The notes under the pieces were generated by a model. The model saw only the letters and a program-made list of their open reading frames with translations, ran no database searches and was not told the DNA's origin. Shown piece by piece: positions 1 through 5,027 of a DNA stretch of 8,874 nucleotides. The number at the start of each line of letters is the position of its first letter. The stretch's first letter is position 1. Source of the stretch: Clostridia bacterium (GTDB lineage Bacteria > Bacillota > Clostridia > Oscillospirales > CAG-272); assembly GCA_017451975.1 (NCBI GenBank), contig JAFTNI010000142.1:1-8874 (forward strand). Reading direction: 5' to 3'. The position numbers were made by a program, and so were the translations under genes.

Positions 1-266
1 GTAGCGGCCTGCTTTTCATCGTTGATAAGGAACATAACGAAATCTGCCTTCTGAACTGCTTCGGGTGTGTTGTAAACCTCGAAGCCGTCTGCTTTAGCAA
101 CCTCTGCGGATTTAGAGCCTTCGTAAAGACCGATGATAACGTTAACACCGGAATCTCTCATGTTCTGTGCATGAGCGTGACCCTGGCTGCCGTAGCCGAT
201 AACGGCAACGGTCTTTGCCTTGATAAGTTCGGGGTTGCAATCTTTTTCGTAATACATAGTAGCCAT
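1..266 (-). CDS. ilvC: Ketol-acid reductoisomerase, N-terminal part (runs off the left edge)
   Basis: Second enzyme of valine/isoleucine synthesis; it isomerises and reduces acetolactate or acetohydroxybutyrate with NAD(P)H and Mg2+ in the cytoplasm. Only the first 88 codons are present. The translation has the Rossmann motif VAVIGYGSQGHAHAQNM (about residues 20-36, GxGxxG at 24-29), diagnostic of class I KARI, followed by the beta2-alphaB loop LYEGSKS (47-53) that contacts the cofactor's adenosine phosphate. I chose the ATG at 266 because AGGAGA lies about 10 nt upstream; the next Met (257) would be too far from it. It is the last visible gene of ilvB-ilvN-ilvC, 87 bp after ilvN, with no convincing promoter or terminator in that gap. 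The acidic loop residue Glu49 is unusual for an NADPH enzyme (see findings). The family assignment is secure; the C-terminal domain is outside the window. Confidence 0.96.
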   Translation of the reverse strand, partial: MATMYYEKDCNPELIKAKTVAVIGYGSQGHAHAQNMRDSGVNVIIGLYEGSKSAEVAKADGFEVYNTPEAVQKADFVMFLINDEKQAA

Positions 267-353
267 AATTATTGGATCTCCTTTTATATAATGGTAAATT
301 TATTGTGTAGTGATTTATATTTTTGCGGTAGGGGGCTTGCTCCTCCCGAAATT

Positions 354-581
354 TTAATCTATAGAAATAACGTCGTGAAGCTTGCCGAGCTGGCGGAGCA
401 TCTGCGTGTGCGCATAATCGTCGCCGTATGCAACTATGGTCATATCGGAAACCATAGGGTCTTCGGTTTCGTGAACCTCAAGGGAGCTGATGTTGAAGCC
501 GCGGCGAGCGAAAAGCTCGGAAATGCGAACGAGAACGCCGAAACGGTTTACAACGGAAAGGTGAAGCTGAATTTTTTCCAT
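354..581 (-). CDS. ilvN: Acetolactate synthase small (regulatory) subunit, single ACT domain
   Basis: Regulatory subunit of acetohydroxyacid synthase; in this family the ACT domain binds valine and activates or feedback-inhibits the IlvB catalytic subunit. The 75-residue protein is essentially one ACT domain: beta1 with LHLSVVNRFGVLVRI (about 6-20), helix with FARRGFNISSLEV (24-36), and a last strand with MTIVAYGDD (47-55). Most IlvH/IlvN proteins are about 160 residues with a second C-terminal domain, so this is a short form similar in size to E. coli IlvN or IlvM. The start is well fixed: AAGGAGG sits 8 nt before the ATG, and this Shine-Dalgarno overlaps the stop codon of ilvB (TAAGGAGG), which implies translational coupling. 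It lies 13 bp downstream of ilvB and 87 bp upstream of ilvC in the same operon. Confidence 0.93.
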   Translation of the reverse strand: MEKIQLHLSVVNRFGVLVRISELFARRGFNISSLEVHETEDPMVSDMTIVAYGDDYAHTQMLRQLGKLHDVISID

Positions 582-594
582 TTTGCTTGCCTCC

Positions 595-2256
595 TTAAGA
601 AAGAATCATGTTTTCGATAGCGCCGCCGGGGGGTATCATGGGGAGCACGCGCTCGTCCATATCTATAGCGCAGTCTATAAGCACGGGGCCTTCGTTTTTC
701 ATAGCCATCTTCATAGCCATATTAAGCTCGTCCACGCTTGCAACAGAGAAGCCGCTTGCGCCGAATGCTCTTGCCAAGGCTGCGAAATCAACTTTTCTGT
801 TAAGAGTCGTTTCAGAGAAGTGGTGGTTGTAGAAAGCCGCCTGCCACTGGCGCACCATGCCGAGAACGCCGTTATTGAGAATAACTACGATAAGCGGAAG
901 CTTCTGGGAAACAGCCGTCATCATTTCGTTTAAGTTCATACCGAAGGAGCCGTCGCCCGTGAAGAGCACGGTTCTCTTGCCCGTGGCAACGCACGCGCCT
1001 ATAGCACCGCCCATGCCGTAGCCCATCGTGCCGAGGCCGCCGCTTGTCATAAACGTGCGGGACTTTTCGAAATCGTATTTCTGCGCCGTCCACATCTGGT
1101 GCTGGCCAACGTCTGTGGCAACGGGGTTTTCGGGTGCCATATAAGAGTTAACTGTTTCTATAACGTCGTAGGGGGTGAGGCTGCCTATCTGCTTTGCCTC
1201 GTTCTGTGCAACGAATTCTTTTATTTTTGCGATATCTGCCCACCATTCGGGGTTCTGCTTTTCGGCAACCTTCGCAATTATTCTTGTAAGAGCATCTTTA
1301 ACGTCGCCGCGTATGCCGAGGTCTACAGTTACGTTTTTGCCGAGCTCTGCCGCGTCGATGTCGATGTGAATGAGCTTTGCGCCCTTGCAGAATTTGCCAA
1401 CGTTGCCCGTGGCTCTGTCGGAGAAGCGCGCGCCGAGCGTTATAACGAGGTCGGCATCGTTTTTGGCTTTGGAAGCAACGTAGTGGCCGTGCATACCCGT
1501 CATACCAAGCTTGCGCGGGTTTGAATTAGGCATTGCCGTCATACCCATAATGCTGCAGCCAACGGGGGTGTCTATCTTTTCAGAAAGAGCCGCGAGCTCT
1601 GCTTCCGCGCCTGCTGCGATAACGCCGCCGCCGCAATAGATATATGGCTTTTTGCTTTCGGCAATCATTTCTGCGGCTTTTTCAATAAGCTCTTCCTCTG
1701 CCTTGGGCATGGGGAAGGGGGCAACTACGGGCACGGGCTCGTAATCTGCCATTTTTATCTGTACGTCCTTGGGAATGTCCACAAGCACGGGGCCGGGTCT
1801 GCCCGATTTTGCAATTTTAAACGCCTGTCTTACAGTATCTGCAAGGTCTTCCGTTTTTGTTACCATGAAGTTGTGCTTCGTAACGGGGATGGTAATGCCG
1901 ACGATGTCTACTTCCTGGAAGCTGTCGCGGCCGAGAAGATTGCAGGGAACGTTACCCGTTATGGCAACCATGGGCACGGAGTCGAGCATTGCCGTGGCAA
2001 GACCTGTAACGAGGTTTGTCGCTCCGGGGCCGGATGTAGCTATAACAACGCCAACCTTGCCCGTGGCTCTTGCGTAACCGTCTGCCGCGTGAGCCGCGCC
2101 CTGTTCGTGCGCTGTGATGATGTGTTTGATTCTGTCGGATTTGAGGTAGAGAGAATCGTAGATGTTAAGAACCTGACCGCCCGGGTAGCCGAATACGACC
2201 TCCGTGCCCTGTTCGATCAGAGTTTCAACAAGTATGTCTGAACCTGTGATTTTCAT
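595..2256 (-). CDS. ilvB: Acetolactate synthase large (catalytic) subunit
   Basis: Thiamine-diphosphate enzyme that condenses two pyruvates to acetolactate, or pyruvate with 2-ketobutyrate, the first common step of branched-chain amino acid synthesis. The 553 residues match the usual family length. The N-terminal Pyr domain has YPGGQVLNIYD (24-34) and HEQGAAHAADGYAR with the probable catalytic Glu51; then GRDSFQEVDIVGIT and KHNFMV typical of AHAS, and RPGPVLVDIPKDVQ closing the domain. The PP domain carries the ThDP/Mg motif GDGS (434-437) through NN (461-462). The start ATG at 2256 has AGGAGG 5 nt upstream. It is the first structural gene of the operon; its stop overlaps the ilvN ribosome binding site. 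Upstream lies a leader RNA with a terminator hairpin, so expression is probably controlled by attenuation. No frame disruption was seen. Confidence 0.97.
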   Translation of the reverse strand: MKITGSDILVETLIEQGTEVVFGYPGGQVLNIYDSLYLKSDRIKHIITAHEQGAAHAADGYARATGKVGVVIATSGPGATNLVTGLATAMLDSVPMVAITGNVPCNLLGRDSFQEVDIVGITIPVTKHNFMVTKTEDLADTVRQAFKIAKSGRPGPVLVDIPKDVQIKMADYEPVPVVAPFPMPKAEEELIEKAAEMIAESKKPYIYCGGGVIAAGAEAELAALSEKIDTPVGCSIMGMTAMPNSNPRKLGMTGMHGHYVASKAKNDADLVITLGARFSDRATGNVGKFCKGAKLIHIDIDAAELGKNVTVDLGIRGDVKDALTRIIAKVAEKQNPEWWADIAKIKEFVAQNEAKQIGSLTPYDVIETVNSYMAPENPVATDVGQHQMWTAQKYDFEKSRTFMTSGGLGTMGYGMGGAIGACVATGKRTVLFTGDGSFGMNLNEMMTAVSQKLPLIVVILNNGVLGMVRQWQAAFYNHHFSETTLNRKVDFAALARAFGASGFSVASVDELNMAMKMAMKNEGPVLIDCAIDMDERVLPMIPPGGAIENMILS

Positions 2257-2288
2257 TAGTTCCTCCTGAAATTAGGGTTGTTTTTCGG

Positions 2289-2327
2289 AAAAAAATTAAA
2301 GACCTATGGTTAAAAGCTAACCATAGG
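2289..2327 (-). terminator. Intrinsic terminator (attenuator) in the ilv leader
   Basis: Read on the minus strand, arms CCTATGGTTA (2327-2318) and TAACCATAGG (2312-2303) form a perfect 10-bp stem with a 5-nt loop, followed by TCTTTAATTTTTTT (to 2289). This is a factor-independent terminator placed 33 nt before the ilvB start and after the operon promoter, so it must be bypassed for ilvBNC expression. The loop and inner arm bases (2309-2319) can alternatively pair with 2426-2436 inside the leader ORF. The hairpin is seen directly; its role as an attenuator is inferred from its position. Confidence 0.85.
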
Positions 2328-2353
2328 CCGAAAGATTCTTTGAAAAATCTATA

Positions 2354-2394
2354 TTTACGGAAAGCGTTTAACGGTTAAATTCCCACTCCGTAAA
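2354..2394 (-). promoter_or_regulatory. Leader hairpin between the leader ORF and the attenuator
   Basis: Perfect 8-bp inverted repeat, TTTACGGA (2394-2387 on the minus strand) with TCCGTAAA (2361-2354), enclosing 25 nt that hold a smaller dyad (TTTAAC C GTTAAA). It begins about 10 nt after the leader ORF stop. It contains AACGCT, complementary to AGCGTT inside the leader ORF, so it could be an intermediate (pause or switching) structure in the attenuator. The hairpin is visible; the function is inference. Confidence 0.6.
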
Positions 2395-2403
2395 AATAAA
2401 CGA

Positions 2404-2511
2404 TTACTTTCTGCAATCCATGACATAACTTTTAACGCTATCTTTTTCCATGCTGATGGATAGGACAATAGCGCAAATAATTATGCAGTTGATTGCATAC
2501 GCGTAAATCAT
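2404..2511 (-). CDS. Putative ilv leader peptide (35 aa), BCAA-codon rich
   Basis: Small ORF of 35 codons ending in TAA, with a GGGAG ribosome binding site 8 nt upstream of the ATG. It starts about 44 nt after the predicted transcription start of the ilv promoter and ends about 77 nt before the attenuator stem. The peptide begins MIYAYAINCIIICAIVLSIS and ends in a charged tail; 11 of 35 residues are Ile, Val or Leu, clustered at residues 10-12 (III), 15-17 (IVL) and 19. The ATA and CTA codons in the cluster look uncommon compared with the neighbouring genes. This placement matches leader peptides of amino-acid attenuators such as those before enterobacterial ilv operons: low charged Ile/Val/Leu tRNA would stall ribosomes there. 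Codons 26-29 also form one strand of a possible antiterminator. The alternative is a tiny one-helix membrane protein, since residues 6-20 are hydrophobic. I do not recognise a named homologue. Confidence 0.7.
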   Translation of the reverse strand: MIYAYAINCIIICAIVLSISMEKDSVKSYVMDCRK

Positions 2512-2561
2512 AGTTATTTCTCCCGTGAAAAGTAAAAAAATCATAAATTTGATTAACTTTT

Positions 2562-2590
2562 AATATATCAAATAAGAGTAAAAAAGTCAA
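2562..2590 (-). promoter_or_regulatory. Sigma-A promoter of the ilv leader-ilvBNC operon
   Basis: Minus-strand -35 box TTGACT (2590-2585), 17-bp spacer, -10 box TATATT (2567-2562) preceded by TGA, which also gives an extended -10 (TGnTATATT). Predicted transcription start is near 2555, leaving a leader RNA of about 300 nt before ilvB. AT-rich, A-tract DNA lies immediately upstream (2604-2632). Confidence 0.8.
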
Positions 2591-2603
2591 TAGTTTTATA
2601 ATC

Positions 2604-2632
2604 TTTTTTTGCAAATTTTAAAATTTTTTTGC
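2604..2632. repeat. Phased T/A-tract direct repeats and AT palindrome upstream of the ilv promoter
   Basis: TTTTTTTGC occurs twice at 2604-2612 and 2624-2632, exactly 20 bp (two helical turns) apart; the DNA between includes the perfect palindrome AAATTTTAAAATTT (2613-2626). It lies 14 bp upstream of the -35 box. Phased A-tracts can bend DNA or act as an UP element for RNA polymerase; that role is inferred. Confidence 0.45.
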
Positions 2633-2658
2633 CTTTACTTCCTAATTATTTATTTATA

Positions 2659-2697
2659 GGGGCATAAATGCGGGTAATAACTCTGTTTTTTACGCCC
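2659..2697 (-). terminator. Possible weak terminator hairpin after degV
   Basis: Just past the degV stop, minus-strand GGGCGTAAA (2697-2689) can pair with TTTATGCCC (2668-2660), 9 bp including one G-U. An alternative GCGGG/CCCGC stem uses overlapping bases. The following sequence is AT-rich but lacks a clean U-tract, so termination efficiency is uncertain. Confidence 0.35.
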
Positions 2698-2699
2698 GC

Positions 2700-3542
2700 T
2701 TAAGCCTTTTCGTAGCCCACGAGCAAGCCGCCCTCTTCCGCATAAAAGCTGCATAGCGCGCGGCAGGGGTATATTTCGGGTTTTACCCCGGGGTATTCGG
2801 CGTTTATGAGCGCGGTAAGCGCTTTTGCCGCCGCTTCGTTATTGCAGTGGGCAAGCTTTACCTTGCCGCCGCGGTAACCCTCGTTTTTCATATGCTCCCA
2901 TATTGTTGCGAGCGCCTTTTTGCTTCCGCGGCATTTGTTAAGCGGTTGAAGCGTGCCTGCGTCGCTTGCCTTGCCCACAACACGGATGCCCAGCACAGAG
3001 GACATTTTTGCGGCAATGGGGCTTACTCTGCCGTTGTTTGCAAGGTTTTTGAGCGATTCGAGCATAAAAAGAAGCCCCGTTTTTTTAAGGTATGCATCTG
3101 CGATATCGCACACCTCGGAAAATTCCTTGCCCGAAATAATTTCTTCTTCTATTTTTCTTGCCAGGAGCACAAGCTCGGGCCCTGTGGAAAGGGAATCGAA
3201 AACGCGCGCTTTTCTGCCGGGGTGCGCTTCTTCATATTGGCGTGCGGCAATGTTGGCGGCGTTGTTGGAGCCTGAAAGCGAGCCCGTTATCGTTATGCAG
3301 AAAACGTAATCGGCATCGCCGAATGCTTCGAGGAACTCCTGTGGGTTCGGGCAGGAGGTGGAGGATTTGCCCGAATACGAGCGAAGGTCGGTTATCATCG
3401 CGCCCACGTCGAGTTTTTCGTTATCTACATATTCTTTTTCGGCCGTGATTATTTTAAGCGGCACAGAGGCAAGCGGTATGCTTTGCGCCTTCGGCATATC
3501 TGCGGAGGAATCTAGTACGATTTTTGTTCTGAGTGCGTTCAT
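2700..3542 (-). CDS. DegV family (fatty-acid-binding fold) protein
   Basis: The 280-residue length is normal for DegV/EDD-fold proteins, which bind a fatty acid; FakB members present it to the FakA kinase for phosphorylation and incorporation into phospholipid. Visible family motifs are IVLDSSADMP (8-17), SSTSCPNPQEFLEAF (60-74; the TS pair normally contacts the acyl carboxylate), ITITGSLSGSNNAA (83-96), a DSLSTGPELVLLA segment, LKNLANNGRVSP and the C-terminal CRALCSFYAEEGGLLVGYE. The start ATG has AAGGAG 6 nt upstream. It has its own promoter, is divergent from the aldose epimerase gene, and no fakA lies in the window. The C-terminal block replaces the His-containing HTGPG motif of classical FakB proteins, so lipid binding in the FakB manner is not assured. 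Family membership is confident; the substrate is not known. Confidence 0.9.
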   Translation of the reverse strand: MNALRTKIVLDSSADMPKAQSIPLASVPLKIITAEKEYVDNEKLDVGAMITDLRSYSGKSSTSCPNPQEFLEAFGDADYVFCITITGSLSGSNNAANIAARQYEEAHPGRKARVFDSLSTGPELVLLARKIEEEIISGKEFSEVCDIADAYLKKTGLLFMLESLKNLANNGRVSPIAAKMSSVLGIRVVGKASDAGTLQPLNKCRGSKKALATIWEHMKNEGYRGGKVKLAHCNNEAAAKALTALINAEYPGVKPEIYPCRALCSFYAEEGGLLVGYEKA

Positions 3543-3575
3543 TTTTTGCTCCTTAACGGTTTATTTTACAATTAA

Positions 3576-3605
3576 ATTTTAAACTGTGAGCCGCAGGAAA
3601 GTCAA
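3576..3605 (-). promoter_or_regulatory. Predicted sigma-A promoter of the DegV-family gene
   Basis: Minus-strand TTGACT (3605-3600), 18-bp spacer, TAAAAT (3581-3576), giving a start near 3569 and a short leader of about 27 nt before the ATG at 3542. Confidence 0.65.
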
Positions 3606-3646
3606 CCTACTGCCTTTTTGGCTGCTCTATTTGTCTGTTTTTTCAC

Positions 3647-3661
3647 TCTACTGAGAGTAGA
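3647..3661. repeat. Small perfect dyad between divergent genes (possible operator)
   Basis: TCTACT-GAG-AGTAGA, a 6-bp inverted repeat with a 3-bp centre, lies upstream of both promoters in the degV/epimerase spacer. It could be a regulator binding site; its short length means chance is also plausible. Confidence 0.3.
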
Positions 3662-3697
3662 ATTGCCCGTAGAGAAGCATTTTTATGGCAAAAACCG

Positions 3698-3726
3698 TTG
3701 CAAAACAGTAAAATGTGTGGTATCAT
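3698..3726 (+). promoter_or_regulatory. Predicted sigma-A promoter of the aldose epimerase gene
   Basis: TTGCAA (3698-3703), 17-bp spacer, TATCAT (3721-3726). Predicted start near 3733, so the leader is only about 18 nt, with AGAGGTGA as ribosome binding site 7 nt before the ATG at 3751. Confidence 0.6.
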
Positions 3727-3750
3727 AAATAAATGAAGAGGTGATGTTTC

Positions 3751-4596
3751 ATGATGAATATAAGCAACGGTATACTTACTCTTTCCGTAGACGAAAAGGG
3801 CGCGCAGATGCGCTCGCTTACAGATGAACGCACGGGCAGAGAATATCTTTGGCAGGCAGACCCCGAGGTTTGGGGAAGAACCGCGCCCATACTTTTTCCT
3901 GCTGTGGGAAAAATGTATACTGACGGATATATCCACGGCGGCGCGCGCTACGGTATGCCCAAGCACGGCTTTTTGCGCGATGTGGAATTTACGGCAGACG
4001 TACTGCGTGAAGATTACCTCGTGCTTCTCTATTCTCCCGATGAAAAGGTGAAGGAGCTTTACCCCTTCGATTTTGAATTTGCGGCGAAATTTGCGCTGGA
4101 CGGCCGCGCGCTCGTTTTTGCCTATGAGGTTGAAAACAAGGGCGGGGAAACGATGTATTTTTCGCTCGGCGCTCACCCCGGCTTTAACGTAAGCTTTGGC
4201 GATAAGCTCGTTTTCGATTGCGCCGAAAGCCTTACGGCTCTTTACTATAACGAGGCAGACAGACCAAATGAAGGCGCCGCACCCGTAACGCTTGAAAACG
4301 AAAGCACGATTGAAATAACGAAGGAATTTTTCGAAAACGGCTCGCTCTGCTTCCCGCCCGTTGCCTCACGCGGCGCGGCGCTGGTTTCGGCAGATGGCGA
4401 GAAATACCTGTATATGCAATTCGGCAGTGTGCCGCACCTTTGGCTTTGGGCAAAGGCGGGCGCGCCCTATATTTGCATAGAGCCGTGGCACGGCGCAGAC
4501 GAAACCGTGCCTGTGGAGGCGCTTGCCGAGAAAAAAGGCATTGTTTCGCTCGAAGCGGGCAAGAAGTTTATTTTTGAAATCAAGATAGAAGTCTGA
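3751..4596 (+). CDS. Aldose 1-epimerase family protein (LacX-like)
   Basis: Galactose mutarotase-fold protein of 281 residues, in the size range of LacX/YeaD-type aldose 1-epimerases, which interconvert alpha and beta anomers of hexoses or hexose phosphates in the cytoplasm. Family marks are FPAVGKM (49-55), PKHGFLRD (70-77) with His72, SLGAHPGFN (138-146) with His142, and CIEPWHG (242-248) with the likely catalytic base Glu244. A second Met codon follows directly (3754); 3751 is preferred from ribosome binding site spacing. There is no signal peptide. The gene is monocistronic: its own promoter lies upstream and a strong terminator follows 2 bp after the stop. The exact sugar substrate cannot be told from sequence. 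Confidence 0.9.
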   Translation: MMNISNGILTLSVDEKGAQMRSLTDERTGREYLWQADPEVWGRTAPILFPAVGKMYTDGYIHGGARYGMPKHGFLRDVEFTADVLREDYLVLLYSPDEKVKELYPFDFEFAAKFALDGRALVFAYEVENKGGETMYFSLGAHPGFNVSFGDKLVFDCAESLTALYYNEADRPNEGAAPVTLENESTIEITKEFFENGSLCFPPVASRGAALVSADGEKYLYMQFGSVPHLWLWAKAGAPYICIEPWHGADETVPVEALAEKKGIVSLEAGKKFIFEIKIEV

Positions 4597-4597
4597 T

Positions 4598-4628
4598 AAA
4601 AAAGAACGCGCACGGCGCGTTCTTTTTT
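4598..4628 (+). terminator. Perfect 14-bp intrinsic terminator after the epimerase gene
   Basis: AAAAAAGAACGCGC (4598-4611), loop ACG, GCGCGTTCTTTTTT (4615-4628): a perfect stem with an A-tract and T-tract, so it can act in both directions. It begins one base after the stop codon of the epimerase gene. Confidence 0.93.
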
Positions 4629-4641
4629 GTATAACGAAAAA

Positions 4642-4658
4642 CACGCGATAGTCGCGTG
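4642..4658. repeat. Perfect 7-bp hairpin in the non-coding region
   Basis: CACGCGA-TAG-TCGCGTG. A second small dyad CAATA-AAGGC-TATTG follows at 4662-4676. There is no U-tract, so it is not an obvious terminator; function unknown. It opens an approximately 400-bp gene-free stretch (4597-5027). Confidence 0.5.
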
Positions 4659-4723
4659 GTTCAATAAAGGCTATTGGCGATAAGCAGAAAACAAATAAAA
4701 AGTCAGGGCAGAATGTCCTTGTG

Positions 4724-4778
4724 TCAAAGGCTCCCTCCGGGATGGAGCTGGCGAGCGAACGCGAGACTGAGGGAGCAC
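4724..4778 (+). repeat. Palindromic interspersed repeat, copy A
   Basis: The element begins with CAAAGGCTCCCTCCGGGATG and continues through GGAGCTGGCGAGCGAACGCG to CTGAGGGAGC. GCTCCCTC (4730-4737) is complementary to GAGGGAGC (4769-4776), and the same left arm can also pair with the nearer GATGGAGC (stem with one mismatch, loop CGG). From memory, sequences of this type (GGCTCCCT...GGGAGCTGGC...GACTGAGGGA) are scattered in many copies through gut Clostridia genomes; copy number here cannot be checked from one window. Confidence 0.6.
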
Positions 4779-4833
4779 GCGCACGCTCAATCATGCAGTT
4801 GAAATGAGTCGAGAGGGAGAAGTATAGTTTTCG

Positions 4834-4885
4834 CGGGCTCCTTCCACCGCAAGCGGTCCCCCTTCCTCCCGGAGGAAGGCTTTTT
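4834..4885 (-). repeat. Palindromic interspersed repeat, copy B (opposite orientation)
   Basis: Read on the minus strand: AAAAAGCCTTCCTCCGGGAG..., with a 9-bp palindrome CCTTCCTCC/GGAGGAAGG (4861-4879) followed by the hairpin ACCGC-AA-GCGGT (4846-4857) and ending GGAAGGAGCCCG. The layout (GC-rich outer palindrome, then a small hairpin) parallels copy A, but the sequence is a different variant. The two face each other about 55 bp apart. Confidence 0.55.
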
Positions 4886-4985
4886 ACGCAACCCGTTTAC
4901 GAGAAGCAAGTAGCAATTGCGTGGCTGGCAGGCCAACCTAAAACGCACTTGTGCGTAGCCAGTAGCGTATAGGGCTATGCCCGAA
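4886..4985. repeat. Cluster of small inverted repeats downstream of copy B
   Basis: No ORF. It contains the palindrome GCAATTGC (4913-4920), TGGCT/AGCCA (4922-4926 with 4957-4961) bracketing the perfect hairpin ACGCAC-TT-GTGCGT (4943-4956), and GGGC-TAT-GCCC (4972-4982). This could be the rest of a longer repeat element or a structured RNA; no known family is recognised. Confidence 0.4.
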
Positions 4986-4991
4986 AATGAA

Positions 4992-5015
4992 ATCCCCCCC
5001 GTTTTACGGGGGGAT
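4992..5015 (-). terminator. C/G-rich intrinsic terminator of the membrane-anchored protein gene
   Basis: On the minus strand, ATCCCCCCG (5015-5007), loop TAAAA, then CGGGGGGG and AT (5001-4992) form a strong stem with one bulged base, followed by TTCATTTTC. It starts 12 bp past the stop of the gene ending at 5028. The U-tract is imperfect but the stem is very stable. Confidence 0.7.
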
Positions 5016-5027
5016 ATTTATTAAATC

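Noticed and set aside
267..353. GGGGGC-TTG-CTCCTCC as a terminator between ilvN and ilvC
   Set aside because: The stem is short and mismatched with no following U-tract; ilvC most likely stays in the operon.
2354..2394. GGAGTGGGAATTTAACCG on the minus strand as a T-box antiterminator (AGGGTGGNACCGCG)
   Set aside because: The core TGGNACC is not matched, the segment is closed in a local hairpin, and a translated ORF occupies the place where specifier stems would be. A leader-peptide attenuator explains the region better.
3643..4176. 177-codon open frame on the minus strand over the epimerase start
   Set aside because: It overlaps the well-supported epimerase gene and both promoters of the spacer, and its composition is that of an antisense shadow.
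4366..4794. 142-codon open frame on the minus strand through the epimerase end and repeats
   Set aside because: It crosses a strong bidirectional terminator and a palindromic repeat and overlaps the epimerase in antisense; no family resemblance.
4629..5027. tRNA or other known RNA gene in the non-coding stretch
   Set aside because: Many small hairpins but no cloverleaf, no T-loop consensus and no CCA-end arrangement could be found.
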